Notes: a model not told the origin generated them from the letters alone. 64,000 nt of DNA from Flavobacterium degerlachei (GCF_900106645.1 NZ_FNMV01000005.1:62001-126000); one strand, 5' to 3'. Positions 54,554 through 63,656 are shown, counted from the first letter of the stretch. A program made the numbers and translations.

Positions 54554-55090
54554 TTATAATCCAGCTATAATTTCGCCATCTGGATGAACGGTTAATTTTT
54601 TGGTCTCTTTTCCTTTTTTAATTTTAAGGTTATATTGTTTTTTTAAAACATCTCCCTCTTTTTGAGTGTACAAGTACTTGTCATTTACGATCTCCCATCC
54701 AGGAAATTTTTTATAGATGGAGAAAACGACATCGCCAGGTAGCTTTACATTTTTGTAGTTTTCCACAACAGAAAGCAATTTTCCGTTTTCATTGTATGTA
54801 GCTGAAAGAGACCCCCCTTTTATTTCCATAAATACTAAATAGGTTTCAAAACCCTCATAGTTTTTACCAAGGTCATACGCTATGAAACTATCTTCTAGTT
54901 TTCTTACCTTTGGATCTGCATTTCTGTCAGGCAAATAGACTGAGAAGTCTGTTCCAGCACTTTTGATGACAACAGCAGGTAAATTTTCCATACTAATATT
55001 TCCGTTTTTCGAATCAGTATCCTTTATGTCTTGCGAATAGGATATATTTGTCAGCCCTAGAGCCAGCAAAAAAATTACATAATATTTCAT
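54554..55090 (-). CDS. secreted PepSY/BLIP-like protein, paralog 2
   Basis: The 178-residue product has a signal peptide (MKYYVIFLLALGLTNISYSQ). It has the same length and frame as the gene at 53612: MENLPAVVIKSAGTDFSVYLP, SFIAYDLGKNYEGFETYLVFM, GSLSATYNENGKLLSVVENY, YLYTQKEGDVLKKQYNLK. Most differences are conservative. The gene pair is a tandem duplication kept under selection, since both frames are open and full length. The role is unknown; a periplasmic or secreted binding protein is the simplest reading. Confidence 0.8.
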   Translation of the reverse strand: MKYYVIFLLALGLTNISYSQDIKDTDSKNGNISMENLPAVVIKSAGTDFSVYLPDRNADPKVRKLEDSFIAYDLGKNYEGFETYLVFMEIKGGSLSATYNENGKLLSVVENYKNVKLPGDVVFSIYKKFPGWEIVNDKYLYTQKEGDVLKKQYNLKIKKGKETKKLTVHPDGEIIAGL

Positions 55091-55519
55091 AATAGTGAAT
55101 TTAAATTAATAGTTAATTAAAATAATTCTAACATATAATAAATTATAAGGCATATTATTTACTTCCCCTTTTCATCATTCAAACCTATTTCATATCAAAA
55201 TTATTTAACGTAATGTTCATTTGTATATATTTTTTGGGGTCTAACACATTAATTAGTAGTCAAGTAAATTTACAAAATATTATTCCCTTTAACAGTTAAC
55301 TGTGTTGGAAGGTTTTGTTAATTAACAAAGCAATAGTAGGAATTTTGCATAGCCAGATTAAGAGATGTTGCTGGTGATTCTTTATGCTTCTAATGGAAAA
55401 TAGGATTGTCATAATTGTTTTTCCGCTTTGGCGCTGTTTGTAAAATAAATAAGATTAAATAAAAAAACATCAACTTTTCAGTTGATGTTTTTCTAGCTTA
55501 AAACGATGTGAATTATATA
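55091..55519. other. 429-base intergenic region
   Basis: No gene is seen between paralog 2 and mutB. The left part is AT-rich upstream sequence of paralog 2 without an exact TAnnTTTG box. The right end holds the mutB terminator at 55461-55492. Confidence 0.45.
55461..55492 (-). terminator. terminator of the udk-ftsB-mutA-mutB operon
   Basis: ACATCAACT and AGTTGATGT form a perfect nine-pair stem with a four-base loop. On the minus strand a T7 run follows. It lies 28 bases past the mutB stop. Confidence 0.87.
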
Positions 55520-57652
55520 TTATTGACCAATTAAAATCTCTAATATTTTTATGGCAGCATCACTGATTTTCGTTCCTGGACCAAAAACAGCAACGGCGCC
55601 GGCGTCAAATAAATATTGATAATCTTGTGAGGGAATCACACCGCCCACAACGACCATAATGTCTTCTCGGCCATACTTTTTTAATTCTTCAATTACTTGG
55701 GGAACCAATGTTTTGTGACCTGCAGCCAATGAGGAAACTCCTAGAATATGAACGTCATTCTCGATTGCTTGTTTGGCGGCTTCAGCTGGAGTTTGAAAAA
55801 GAGGACCTATGTCTACATCAAAACCTACATCAGCATAACCAGTAGCCACTACTTTGGCTCCGCGATCATGTCCGTCTTGCCCCATTTTGGCAATCATAAT
55901 TCTAGGTCTACGGCCTTCTTGTTTGGCAAAGGCATCCGCTAGTTGTTTCGCTTTCTCAAAACTTTTGTCGTCTTTTATTTCTTTACTATACACACCGCTA
56001 AAGGATTTAATTTGTGCTTTATACCTTCCAAAAACTGTTTCCAGAGCGTCGCTGATTTCACCTAACGTAGTTCGGTTTCTTGCTGCGTCTACGGCCAGTT
56101 CTAATAAATTTCCTTCTCCAGTTTGGGCACAAAGGATTAGTTTTTTGAGTGATTCTTGTACTTTTTCTGAGTCTCTAGTTGCCTTGATGCGGTCTAGTTG
56201 TTCTAGTTGCTGCTTGCGCACCATCTGATTGTCTACATCCAGAATTTGCAAAGGGTCTTCCTTTTCTAATCTATATTTGTTGACTCCTACAATTATATCT
56301 TGTGAGCTGTCAATACGTGCTTGTTTTCTGGCAGCTGCTTCTTCAATTCTTAGTTTTGGGATTCCGGCTTCAATGGCTTTCGTCATTCCGCCAAGTTCTT
56401 CTACTTCTTCGATCAGCTTCCATGCACTTTCTGCAATTTCATGTGTCAAACTTTCTACATAATAGCTTCCGGCCCAAGGATCAACTGTTTTTGTGATTTT
56501 AGTTTCTTCCTGCAGATATATTTGTGTATTTCTTGCAATTCTTGCAGAGAAGTCAGTTGGTAAGGCGATGGCTTCGTCAAGGGCATTAGTATGAAGAGAT
56601 TGTGTTCCTCCAAATGCTGCTGCTGCCGCTTCAATACAAGTTCGAGCTACATTATTAAACGGGTCTTGCTCTGTTAAACTCCATCCGCTGGTTTGGCAAT
56701 GGGTTCTTAAAGCCAATGATTTATCGTCTTTCGGGTTAAACTGTTTTACTAATTTGGCCCAAATCATTCTGCCGGCTCTCATTTTGGCAATCTCCATAAA
56801 ATGGTTCATTCCTATAGCCCAGAAAAAGGAAAGACGTGGCGCAAAATCATCTATTTTCATACCGGTTGATAAACCAGTTTTAATGTATTCTAATCCATCG
56901 GCAAGGGTATAGGCCAATTCGATGTCAGCCGTTGCACCTGCTTCTTGCATGTGGTAACCTGATATTGAAATGGAATTGAATTTCGGCATTTTTTTGCTCG
57001 TATATTCAAATATATCGGCAATAATCTTCATTGAGGGAGTAGGCGGGTAGATGTAAGTGTTACGCACCATGAATTCCTTAAGGATGTCATTTTGTATGGT
57101 TCCTGAAAGCTTTTCTGGTTTAACTCCTTGCTCTTCAGCTGCCACGATATAAAATGCCATTATAGGCAAAACTGCACCGTTCATGGTCATAGATACCGAC
57201 ATTTCGTCTAAGGGAATCTGGTCAAACAATACTTTCATATCCTCTACAGAATCGATTGCTACACCCGCTTTTCCCACATCTCCTACTACACGTTCGTGGT
57301 CTGAGTCGTAGCCACGGTGAGTGGGCAAATCAAATGCTATCGAGAGGCCTTTTTGTCCTGCGGCAAGATTGCGTCTGTAAAAGGCATTGCTTTCTTCTGC
57401 GGTTGAAAATCCAGCATATTGGCGAATGGTCCAAGGACGGCGAACATACATTGTTGTGTATGGACCACGTAAATTGGGCGCAAAACCAGCGGCAAAATCA
57501 AGATGTTTGAGATTCTCAACATCTTTTTCTGAATAGGTTTCTTTGAGTTCAATTCCTTCAGCGGTCAAGTAGTTATCGGCCGATGAATTTGGAGTATCAG
57601 TATTGGGCTTTTGAGCTTCTAATTGAATATGTTTAAGGTCGTTTCTTATCAT
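55520..57652 (-). CDS. mutB: methylmalonyl-CoA mutase large subunit
   Basis: It interconverts methylmalonyl-CoA and succinyl-CoA with adenosylcobalamin. The 710-residue product has the TIM-barrel substrate region ([39 protein letters not shown]) and the C-terminal B12 domain with [10 protein letters not shown], where H595 is the cobalt ligand, followed by [12 protein letters not shown] and GGVIP. It is full length. It follows mutA by 48 bases, the usual small-then-large order. No meaB or epimerase gene is seen in the window. Confidence 0.97.
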   Translation of the reverse strand: MIRNDLKHIQLEAQKPNTDTPNSSADNYLTAEGIELKETYSEKDVENLKHLDFAAGFAPNLRGPYTTMYVRRPWTIRQYAGFSTAEESNAFYRRNLAAGQKGLSIAFDLPTHRGYDSDHERVVGDVGKAGVAIDSVEDMKVLFDQIPLDEMSVSMTMNGAVLPIMAFYIVAAEEQGVKPEKLSGTIQNDILKEFMVRNTYIYPPTPSMKIIADIFEYTSKKMPKFNSISISGYHMQEAGATADIELAYTLADGLEYIKTGLSTGMKIDDFAPRLSFFWAIGMNHFMEIAKMRAGRMIWAKLVKQFNPKDDKSLALRTHCQTSGWSLTEQDPFNNVARTCIEAAAAAFGGTQSLHTNALDEAIALPTDFSARIARNTQIYLQEETKITKTVDPWAGSYYVESLTHEIAESAWKLIEEVEELGGMTKAIEAGIPKLRIEEAAARKQARIDSSQDIIVGVNKYRLEKEDPLQILDVDNQMVRKQQLEQLDRIKATRDSEKVQESLKKLILCAQTGEGNLLELAVDAARNRTTLGEISDALETVFGRYKAQIKSFSGVYSKEIKDDKSFEKAKQLADAFAKQEGRRPRIMIAKMGQDGHDRGAKVVATGYADVGFDVDIGPLFQTPAEAAKQAIENDVHILGVSSLAAGHKTLVPQVIEELKKYGREDIMVVVGGVIPSQDYQYLFDAGAVAVFGPGTKISDAAIKILEILIGQ

Positions 57653-57700
57653 TTCTGACTCTAATTTACAAGATTTGTAATTGATTACTGCGGTTGAAAC

Positions 57701-59065
57701 TTATTCTAAATCGAGACGTTCCTGCTCTATTTTCTCGGCCAGACGTTTTTCGATAATAGGGGTAATCAGGGTTTTTCTTGGTTTTATTTTTACAAAAGGG
57801 AACAGTTCTAAATCGTGTTTCATCTTGTCGTCTTTGTTTGGATATTTATTGGTTCCTAACAAAACTTCTTTCCCTGAATCAAAAAGCTCCTGCTCTTTGT
57901 CAGCACTTTCCTGTAATTTTCTTTTGATGATTCCTTCGTTCAATTGCTTTAGGAAACCACCAGTCGCCTCAATATCTTTAAACAAGACCAATGCCTTTTC
58001 AGCAAGCTGGCTCGTTAGTGTTTCTATATAATAACTTCCGTCAGCCGGGTTATTTACTTTGTCAAAATAACTTTCGTTTTTAAGAACTAACAATTGGTTT
58101 CGGGCAATTCTGTCCCCAAACTCATTGTCTTTATGGTATAAGGAATCATAAGGTAAATTAGCAATGGCATCCGCTCCACCTAAAATTGCCGACATGCATT
58201 CAGTGGTAGTACGCAACATATTTACGTTGTAATCGTATAATGTTTTGTTACGTTTTGTAGGCGAAACCAACAGATGACATTCTAGATTATGATTGTACTC
58301 TTTGGCTATTAAATTAAAAAGTAATCGGAACGCACGCAATTTGGCAATCTCAAAAAAGTAATTGGTTCCTACTGATACTTCAAAGACGATTGGTTTATTG
58401 ATAATGGGAATTCGATTGAAATATTCATTGGCGTGAGCCATAGCATAGGCAATTTGCTGTACCATATTTGCTCCAGCATTTTGGTATAATCCAGCATCTA
58501 TACTAATTATAGAATTATCCGGAATTGCAGTAGCTAGGAGGTTAAGCGTATCAAAATTAGTCTTGTCTTCGGTCTTAAACCAATTGCCTTCTTTGGCTAA
58601 TTGTCCTATGGGATCGAGGTTGTAAAAAGCAATTGCCTTTTTTTGTAAGACTATAACATCAATTTTTTTAACGAAATCGATTGAGATAAAATTAAAGTTA
58701 AAATAAACGGCAACGTTTTCCAGAGGTAATTTCTCCAATAGTTTTACCACGTCAACCGTGTCATCCTCAATGGTGAAGCGAAGACTTTCGGCACCACGGG
58801 ATAATGTATCTAAAGCTCTTTCTACCGATTTCTCGATATCGAAAACAAAAATATTTTGACAAATCTTACATTCCGATGCTTTTGTGGTAACAGGAAAAGA
58901 TTTAGTGAACTCGTCCTTATGATAAAAAGGCTTTACCTTAATGTCTTCAGGGGAATTCCAAATCAGGGTTTCATTGTAATCCGCGCCCTTGAGTTCAAAT
59001 TGTATTTTTTGTTTCCATTGCTTGGAGCTAACCGGATCGAAATCTTCGAATAAATTAGTAGCCAT
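57701..59065 (-). CDS. mutA: methylmalonyl-CoA mutase small subunit
   Basis: This is the non-catalytic partner of MutB. From ATG 59065 (MATNLFEDFDPVSSKQWKQK) the product is 454 residues; the longer frame from 59119 would overlap ftsB and is rejected. Typical MutA segments are IWNSPEDIKVKPFYHKDE, IPIINKPIVFEVSVGTNYFFEIAKLRAFR and NMLRTTTECMSAILGGADAIANLPYD. The C-terminal cobalamin domain found in longer MutA proteins is missing; short forms like this are common in Bacteroidota. ftsB ends 22 bases upstream. Confidence 0.94.
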   Translation of the reverse strand: MATNLFEDFDPVSSKQWKQKIQFELKGADYNETLIWNSPEDIKVKPFYHKDEFTKSFPVTTKASECKICQNIFVFDIEKSVERALDTLSRGAESLRFTIEDDTVDVVKLLEKLPLENVAVYFNFNFISIDFVKKIDVIVLQKKAIAFYNLDPIGQLAKEGNWFKTEDKTNFDTLNLLATAIPDNSIISIDAGLYQNAGANMVQQIAYAMAHANEYFNRIPIINKPIVFEVSVGTNYFFEIAKLRAFRLLFNLIAKEYNHNLECHLLVSPTKRNKTLYDYNVNMLRTTTECMSAILGGADAIANLPYDSLYHKDNEFGDRIARNQLLVLKNESYFDKVNNPADGSYYIETLTSQLAEKALVLFKDIEATGGFLKQLNEGIIKRKLQESADKEQELFDSGKEVLLGTNKYPNKDDKMKHDLELFPFVKIKPRKTLITPIIEKRLAEKIEQERLDLE

Positions 59066-59087
59066 TTTAATTGTTGTTTTTAATAAT

Positions 59088-59420
59088 TCAAGATTTAGTG
59101 CTGTTTTCAATGCTGTCACCTTCTAATTCTATGATATAAATATCCTCGTTTTCCTTTTTCATATAGTACTTTTCACGAGCGTATTTTTCTATTTGTTCTG
59201 GATTTTTTAGTTGTTTTATTTGCTCCTCGTCCTTTTTTATTTCTTCCTTGTAATATTCTTTGTTGTCTTCGAGCTCACTGACTTGGTCGTCTAAAAACCG
59301 ATGGTCAAAATAAGAATAGTTGTCCAGAAATAGCATCCAAGCCGAAAAAAACAACAATACCCATACATATTTATTGCTCAGAAATTTAAACCAAGGTTTC
59401 TCTTTATGTGGATTTGTCAT
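59088..59420 (-). CDS. septum formation initiator family protein (FtsB/DivIC-like)
   Basis: This small bitopic division protein bridges the early and late divisome. The 110-residue product has a basic cytoplasmic N-terminus (MTNPHKEKPWFKFLSNK), one membrane span (YVWVLLFFSAWMLFL), then a coiled coil (DDQVSELEDNKEYYKEEIKK to IKQLKNPEQIEKYAREKYYM). The KxxEyiEkyAReky-type segment is the family mark. It lies between udk and mutA in one apparent operon. Confidence 0.93.
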   Translation of the reverse strand: MTNPHKEKPWFKFLSNKYVWVLLFFSAWMLFLDNYSYFDHRFLDDQVSELEDNKEYYKEEIKKDEEQIKQLKNPEQIEKYAREKYYMKKENEDIYIIELEGDSIENSTKS

Positions 59421-59431
59421 TTGTTTTTTTT

Positions 59432-59497
59432 AGCCCCGATAGAGCCGATATCCCACGTTTTTTAACGTGGATAAAGGTGAAAGCGGGAAATAGCTCC
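59432..59497 (+). repeat. flavobacterial structured interspersed element, copy D (short form)
   Basis: This is a 66-base element. It opens AGCCCCGATAGAGCCGATAT, carries hairpin CCACGTT/AACGTGG, and closes GTGAAAGCGGGAAATAGCTCC-like. Closing pairs are AGC/GCT (59432-59434 with 59493-59495) and CCCG/CGGG (59435-59438 with 59484-59487), with bulge AAATA. It has the same ends as copies A and B with a minimal centre. It lies in the udk-ftsB spacer, antisense to that operon. Confidence 0.8.
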
Positions 59498-59558
59498 TTA
59501 TTCTTACTGTTTTTAGAAAGAGGTCAAGGAGTTTTATTAGGTTAAAATTACAATAAAA

Positions 59559-60167
59559 TTATAGAATTCTTTGATTTATTACGGCTCTAACTACATCTAT
59601 GGCTACAGTATTGTATTTGTCGTTGGGTATAATAATGTCAGCAAATGCTTTTGTAGGTTCAATAAACTGCTGATGCATTGGTTTTAGTGTGTTTTGATAG
59701 CGATTTAACACTTCGTCCATGTCGCGTCCTCGATCTGCAATATCTCGTTTTAATCGACGTATCAATCGTTCATCAGAGTCTGCATGTACGTATATTTTTA
59801 CATCAAACAAATCCCTTAGTTCTGGATTAGCGAGAATTAAAATTCCTTCTACAATCATTACTTTTCTAGGATGAGTCGTAATTGTATCTTCTGTTCTGTT
59901 GTGAGTTACAAAAGAATAAACTGGTTGATGGATTGTTTTTTCGGCTTTAAGTTCCTTGAGGTGAGCGACCAATAATTCAAAATCGATAGCACGAGGGTGA
60001 TCAAAATTGATAAGGGCCCGTTCGTCAAAACTTAAGTTGTTATTTTCCTTGTAATAGGAATCTTGAGAAATTATTCCTACTTCCTTTTCAGGTAATTCAT
60101 TCATAATTTGATGAACTACGGTTGTTTTACCGCTTCCTGTTCCGCCTGCAATCCCTATAATGAGCAT
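59559..60167 (-). CDS. udk: uridine kinase
   Basis: It phosphorylates uridine and cytidine in pyrimidine salvage. The 202-residue product has the P-loop GIAGGTGSGKTTV at residues 5-17, SQDSYYKENNNLSFDERALINFDHP, VYSFVTHNRTEDT and a VEGILILANPELRDLFD Walker B region, followed by RLIRRLKRDIADRGRD (lid). It is full length. It is the first gene of the udk-ftsB-mutA-mutB run, with a -7 box 28 bases upstream and repeat element D in the spacer to ftsB. Confidence 0.97.
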   Translation of the reverse strand: MLIIGIAGGTGSGKTTVVHQIMNELPEKEVGIISQDSYYKENNNLSFDERALINFDHPRAIDFELLVAHLKELKAEKTIHQPVYSFVTHNRTEDTITTHPRKVMIVEGILILANPELRDLFDVKIYVHADSDERLIRRLKRDIADRGRDMDEVLNRYQNTLKPMHQQFIEPTKAFADIIIPNDKYNTVAIDVVRAVINQRIL

Positions 60168-60194
60168 AAATCGTGGTGTTATTTATTGATAGTG

Positions 60195-60202
60195 CAAAAA
60201 TA
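60195..60202 (-). promoter_or_regulatory. -7 box for the udk operon
   Basis: The plus strand reads CAAAAATA, so the minus strand is TATTTTTG, an exact TAnnTTTG match 28 bases before the udk ATG. No TTG at the -33 place is seen. Repeat copy B lies about 65 bases further upstream. Confidence 0.55.
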
Positions 60203-60266
60203 GCGATTTTATTGGGAGTGAATTTTGTTTTTCGAAATCTTTTAATGAATTAGGGAGTTTTAATTG

Positions 60267-60408
60267 GGAGCTGATCCAACTGTCCGTTTCAAGTTCTTGC
60301 TTGAATTACTTTTTTCTAAAGTCCTGCAAGGAGCTTCCGCTGGTCGCTCTTTCAGGCCTAGAAAAAAATGCAATTCAATCTACGAAGCTTTCCACTTCCA
60401 TTTGGGCT
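60267..60408 (-). repeat. flavobacterial structured interspersed element, copy B (long form)
   Basis: Minus-strand reading opens AGCCCAAATGGAAGTGG and closes GGACAGTTGGATCAGCTCC. Closing pairs are AGC/GCT and CCAA/TTGG with a four-base bulge. The centre shares with copy A the blocks T6CTAAAG, AAGGAGCTTC, GCTCTT and AGA7 (plus-strand reading), while the stems between them differ but still pair. It lies between the SDR terminator and the udk promoter. A 90-codon plus-strand frame runs through it and is not believed. Confidence 0.8.
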
Positions 60409-60441
60409 AATTTTCGCCGTTTCGCATTCGATTTTAGACAA

Positions 60442-60476
60442 AAAAAGAGTGAACTGAAAAACAGTCCACTCTTTTT
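60442..60476 (-). terminator. terminator of the SDR gene
   Basis: AAAAAGAGTG and CACTCTTTTT pair, with an inner CTG/CAG pair block after a two-base internal loop. On the minus strand a T-run follows. It lies 21 bases past the SDR stop. Confidence 0.82.
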
Positions 60477-60496
60477 AAAAAGAATTCAGATCTTAA

Positions 60497-61378
60497 TTAT
60501 TTATTCTTTTTTGCTTTTATCATCATTTCTAGTTGGTCCCAAAGCTCTTCAGGAATTGCCTCTAGAATATTAAATTGTCCAGCGCCTTTCAGCCATTCAC
60601 CACCGTCGATTACCACTACTTCACCATTTATATAGGCTGAGAAATCAGAAACCATATAGGCCGCTAGATTAGCTAGTTCTTGATGATCTCCCACTCGTTT
60701 CAAAGGTACTTTTTTAGACATGTCAAATTTTTCGGCAAGGTCTCCAGGTAACAATCTGTCCCAAGCACCTTTTGTAGGGAATGGTCCGGGAGCAATCGCA
60801 TTAGAGCGGATACCGTATTTAGCCCATTCTACAGCTAGACTTCTTGTCATAGCTAGAACTCCAGCTTTGGCGGTAGCACTTGGCACTACATAGGCTGAAC
60901 CTGTCCAGGCATAAGTAGTTACAATATTCAAAATTGTGGAAGAAGCTTGCTTAGAATCGATCCAGTGCTTTCCAAAAGCCAGTGTACAGTTTTTTGTTCC
61001 TTTTAAAACAATATCAATTACAGTGTCAAATGCATTGGCTGATAACCTTTCTGTTGGCGAGATGAAATTTCCTGCGGCATTGTTTAGCAATACATCTACT
61101 TTTCCAAAAGCTTTCAATACTTGTTCTAGCATGTTTTCGACTTGTTCATAATGACGAACGTCACATTGTAAAGGCAAACAAGTACCGCCAGTTTCTGACT
61201 CCATTTCTGATGCAGTATTCTTTAGTTTGTCTAAATCTCTCGACGTTATTGCTACTTTAGCTCCAAGTTCTAAGAAATACTTCGTCATCGCTTTTCCTAA
61301 TCCGCTGCCTCCGCCAGTTACTACTATTACTTTGCCTTTTAAAGCATCGTCACGTAACATTTTATCTGTATAATTCAT
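60497..61378 (-). CDS. SDR-family 2,4-dienoyl-CoA reductase-like enzyme
   Basis: It is a short-chain dehydrogenase, likely reducing unsaturated acyl-CoA with NADPH in beta-oxidation. The 293-residue product has the cofactor motif VVTGGGSGLGKAM near residue 20, NNAAGNF, and a region very like eukaryotic DECR: TYAWTGSAYVVPSATAKAGV, RSLAVEWAKYGIRSNAIAPG and KGAWDRLLPG, with ANLAAYMVSDFSAYINGEV near the end. The DECR assignment is from memory of these segments. The aminotransferase gene lies 76 bases upstream on the same strand. Confidence 0.92.
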   Translation of the reverse strand: MNYTDKMLRDDALKGKVIVVTGGGSGLGKAMTKYFLELGAKVAITSRDLDKLKNTASEMESETGGTCLPLQCDVRHYEQVENMLEQVLKAFGKVDVLLNNAAGNFISPTERLSANAFDTVIDIVLKGTKNCTLAFGKHWIDSKQASSTILNIVTTYAWTGSAYVVPSATAKAGVLAMTRSLAVEWAKYGIRSNAIAPGPFPTKGAWDRLLPGDLAEKFDMSKKVPLKRVGDHQELANLAAYMVSDFSAYINGEVVVIDGGEWLKGAGQFNILEAIPEELWDQLEMMIKAKKNK

Positions 61379-61454
61379 ATCGTATTAATTTTATTGAATT
61401 GTAAATATAATAAATAAATAGTATGCATGCATAATAAAATAAATATTGCTGTAA

Positions 61455-62582
61455 TTATATGCTACACAATTTTTTAGCGGCTTGCTCTAAAGTCGAATTG
61501 TCTTTTGCAAAACAAAAACGAATCAAGCGCAGGTCTTTTCCATCTGCATAAAAAGTGGAGATTGGGATAGCAGCTACGCCATGTTTAGTAATTAATTTTT
61601 TGCAAAAATCGACATCATTTTCATTGGAGATAGCAGAATAGGAGGCTACCTGAAAATAAGTTCCCTCGCAAGGCATAAGCTTGAATCTGCTATTCTTAAG
61701 TAAATGACTGAAATAGTCTCTTTTTTCCTGATACATACCGCTGATTTCCTGAACAGAAACAATGTCTAAATATTCGCTTATGGCTACCTGAGATAGACTA
61801 TTGACGCTAAAAACTAAAAACTGATGTACTTTTTTAATTTCCTTCATTAAATGTTCTGGAGCAACGAGATAGCCCACTTTCCAACCTGTTATATGGAATG
61901 TTTTACCAAAAGAAGAAACTACTATACAACGATTTAAAAGCTGGCTGCGTGTGTGGGCCGAAATGTGTTTTTCTTCAAATGTGATGTATTCATACACTTC
62001 ATCCGAAAGCAAAATTATTTCGGGGAATTTAAGTAATATCTTTTGAAGAGCCTCAAAATCCATTTCGGTTAAAATTTTCCCCGTTGGATTATGTGGATTA
62101 TTGATGATAATCATTTTAGTTTTTGAAGTACAGACTTTTTCTATCGTTTCCCAATTAGGAGTATAGTCATCATTAAGGGCAATATGAATTGGCTTTGCAT
62201 TAGATAATAGAACTGGAGCCTCGTAACAATCATAGCTAGGGTCTAGAATAATCACTTCGTCATCAGTATCAACCAAAGCTTGAATTGTTGCAAAGATGGC
62301 TTGGGTGGCTCCAGCTGTTACAAGTATTTCTGACTCTGGCTTAAGAATTCTACCATAAGAATCTTGGACTAAAACAGCGATTTTTGATAGCAGAGGAGCG
62401 TAACCCGCCATAGGAAGGTATTGATGTACCTCCTTTTTTGCAAGTGTAGCAACAATATCTGTTAGTCTTTCGTCAACTGGGAAGTTAGGGAATCCTTGAG
62501 ATAGATTTATTGCATTGTATTCGGCTGCCATCTTTGACATGATTGTAAAGATACTAGTACCTATATTTGGAAGCTTTGACAT
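61455..62582 (-). CDS. PLP-dependent class I aminotransferase (methionine aminotransferase-like)
   Basis: This is a fold-type I aminotransferase of 375 residues. It has NLSQGFPNFPVDE, GATQAIFATIQAL, IIINNPHNPTGKI, LLSDEVYEYI with D194 and the PLP lysine K227 in SSFGKTFHITGWKVGYL. The start pattern and GFPNFP are like YbdL/kynurenine aminotransferases, which use methionine or aromatic amino acids. The exact donor cannot be fixed. It is complete. SDR follows 76 bases downstream, possibly cotranscribed, without a clear pathway link. Confidence 0.93.
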   Translation of the reverse strand: MSKLPNIGTSIFTIMSKMAAEYNAINLSQGFPNFPVDERLTDIVATLAKKEVHQYLPMAGYAPLLSKIAVLVQDSYGRILKPESEILVTAGATQAIFATIQALVDTDDEVIILDPSYDCYEAPVLLSNAKPIHIALNDDYTPNWETIEKVCTSKTKMIIINNPHNPTGKILTEMDFEALQKILLKFPEIILLSDEVYEYITFEEKHISAHTRSQLLNRCIVVSSFGKTFHITGWKVGYLVAPEHLMKEIKKVHQFLVFSVNSLSQVAISEYLDIVSVQEISGMYQEKRDYFSHLLKNSRFKLMPCEGTYFQVASYSAISNENDVDFCKKLITKHGVAAIPISTFYADGKDLRLIRFCFAKDNSTLEQAAKKLCSI

Positions 62583-62706
62583 ACTTTTCTTTTTAGTGAT
62601 TTAAAAGTAGGCAAATGGTTTGAGTTGGTAAAGTGTTATTTTTAGATTTATTTGCTCTATGAATTTAAAAACTAAAATTATCATTCTGTTTCGGCAATAT
62701 TTTTTT

Positions 62707-62740
62707 TTCAAAAAAGAAAGCACTCCAATTGAAGTGCTTT
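62707..62740 (-). terminator. terminator of the SnoaL-like lipoprotein gene
   Basis: AAAGCACT and AGTGCTTT form an eight-pair stem around CCAATTGA. On the minus strand it runs into T-rich sequence (A-rich 62707-62717). It lies 24 bases past the stop. Confidence 0.75.
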
Positions 62741-62763
62741 ACTGATAGATTTTTTCTTAAATT

Positions 62764-63258
62764 TTATTTTTCAGTTTTTGGCATATCGGAGTTTGCCATG
62801 TCTCTAATACAGATGTATTTTCCATCTCTTTTTTCAAAAAGACTCATGAAATTTCCACTCATCATTTTTGTGTTTGTAGAATCTACGACAGTATAACCGC
62901 CTATCTCCACAACCTGATTTCTGTCATTTGCAACATGGACTTCTTTGGTTTCAAAACTAATTGTTGCGGACTTTGGAAAAGTCATCAAATCTTCTCTCAT
63001 CGATTCATGAATCGCCGCCTTCCCTTGTAACGGCTTTTTTTCGTTAGAGAAACTAATGGCATCATCCGCATAATAATTTATACCGTCTGCATTTCTTGCG
63101 TTGTAGGCAACCGCATAGGCATCCTCCATTGCTTGAATTTCGGTTTTAATGGCGTCTTTATCGACTGTTACTATAGGAACTTCTTTTTTTTCATTGCAGC
63201 CTAGGAACATTGACATCATAAGAAGCACTAATCCTTCCTTTAAAATCTTGTTTTTCAT
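62764..63258 (-). CDS. SnoaL/DUF4440-like lipoprotein
   Basis: The 164-residue product has a lipoprotein signal (LLMMSMFLGC, C21) followed by NEKKE. The NTF2-like fold is seen in IQAMEDAYAVAYNARNADGI, YYADDAISFSNEKKPLQGKAAI and SLFEKRDGKYICIRDMANSD, the usual DUF4440/SnoaL-like pattern. Members are usually non-enzymatic or unknown, so no substrate is assigned. It stands alone, with a terminator downstream and no exact promoter box found. Confidence 0.85.
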   Translation of the reverse strand: MKNKILKEGLVLLMMSMFLGCNEKKEVPIVTVDKDAIKTEIQAMEDAYAVAYNARNADGINYYADDAISFSNEKKPLQGKAAIHESMREDLMTFPKSATISFETKEVHVANDRNQVVEIGGYTVVDSTNTKMMSGNFMSLFEKRDGKYICIRDMANSDMPKTEK

Positions 63259-63398
63259 AATTAAATTTTTTAAAATTTATAATTGTGATTTTTTTAGATC
63301 AGGGGGATGTTAAATTTAGTCATAAAATACTGATTATCAAGCTTAATTGATGTTTATTTTTTAGAGGAAGATTTCTAAAATCATTAAAAGAGTAGTGC

Positions 63399-63448
63399 AA
63401 AAAAAATTGACTATTAAAAAACGAGTTCATTTTTTAATAGTCAATTTT
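63399..63448 (-). terminator. long-stem terminator of the 51-residue membrane protein gene
   Basis: The two arms at 63403-63421 and 63430-63448 are perfect reverse complements over 19 bases (core TTGACTATTAAAAAA), with an eight-base loop. On the minus strand a T-run follows. It is one of the longest stems in the window. Confidence 0.85.
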
Positions 63449-63467
63449 ATATTCAGGTTAAGCGAAA

Positions 63468-63623
63468 TTATTTTTTCTCAGTATTGTAATCAGAATTACG
63501 ACCGTTATGATAAGCTTGCATAAAGGCAGTTTTTGATTCTTTCCAGTTGTAAACACTTTCTATGATGAATATCGCAACCATCGTTAATAGTACTCCTGTG
63601 AAGAAATTTTTTATTGTTTTCAT
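63468..63623 (-). CDS. 51-residue single-span membrane protein
   Basis: This short gene is easily missed by length cut-offs. The product begins MKTIKNFFTGVLLTMVAIFI with one membrane span, then IESVYNWKESKTAFMQAY and a polar tail ending NTEKK. The segment after the span repeats that of the next gene upstream (IESIYSWKETKSEF), so the two are paralogs. A 19-pair terminator follows 20 bases after the stop. The paralogy, the start codon and the terminator support a real gene. Function is unknown. Confidence 0.75.
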   Translation of the reverse strand: MKTIKNFFTGVLLTMVAIFIIESVYNWKESKTAFMQAYHNGRNSDYNTEKK

Positions 63624-63656
63624 TATTTAATCTATAAATGCTTTTTAAAATATTTT

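Noticed and set aside
59066..59119. Extended start for mutA
   Set aside because: It would overlap the ftsB-like gene by 32 bases, and the added residues do not look like MutA; MATNLFEDFDP at 59065 does.
60301..60573. 90-codon plus-strand frame
   Set aside because: It runs through repeat copy B, a terminator and the antisense of the SDR 3' end; it shows no domain and the repeat explains the composition.
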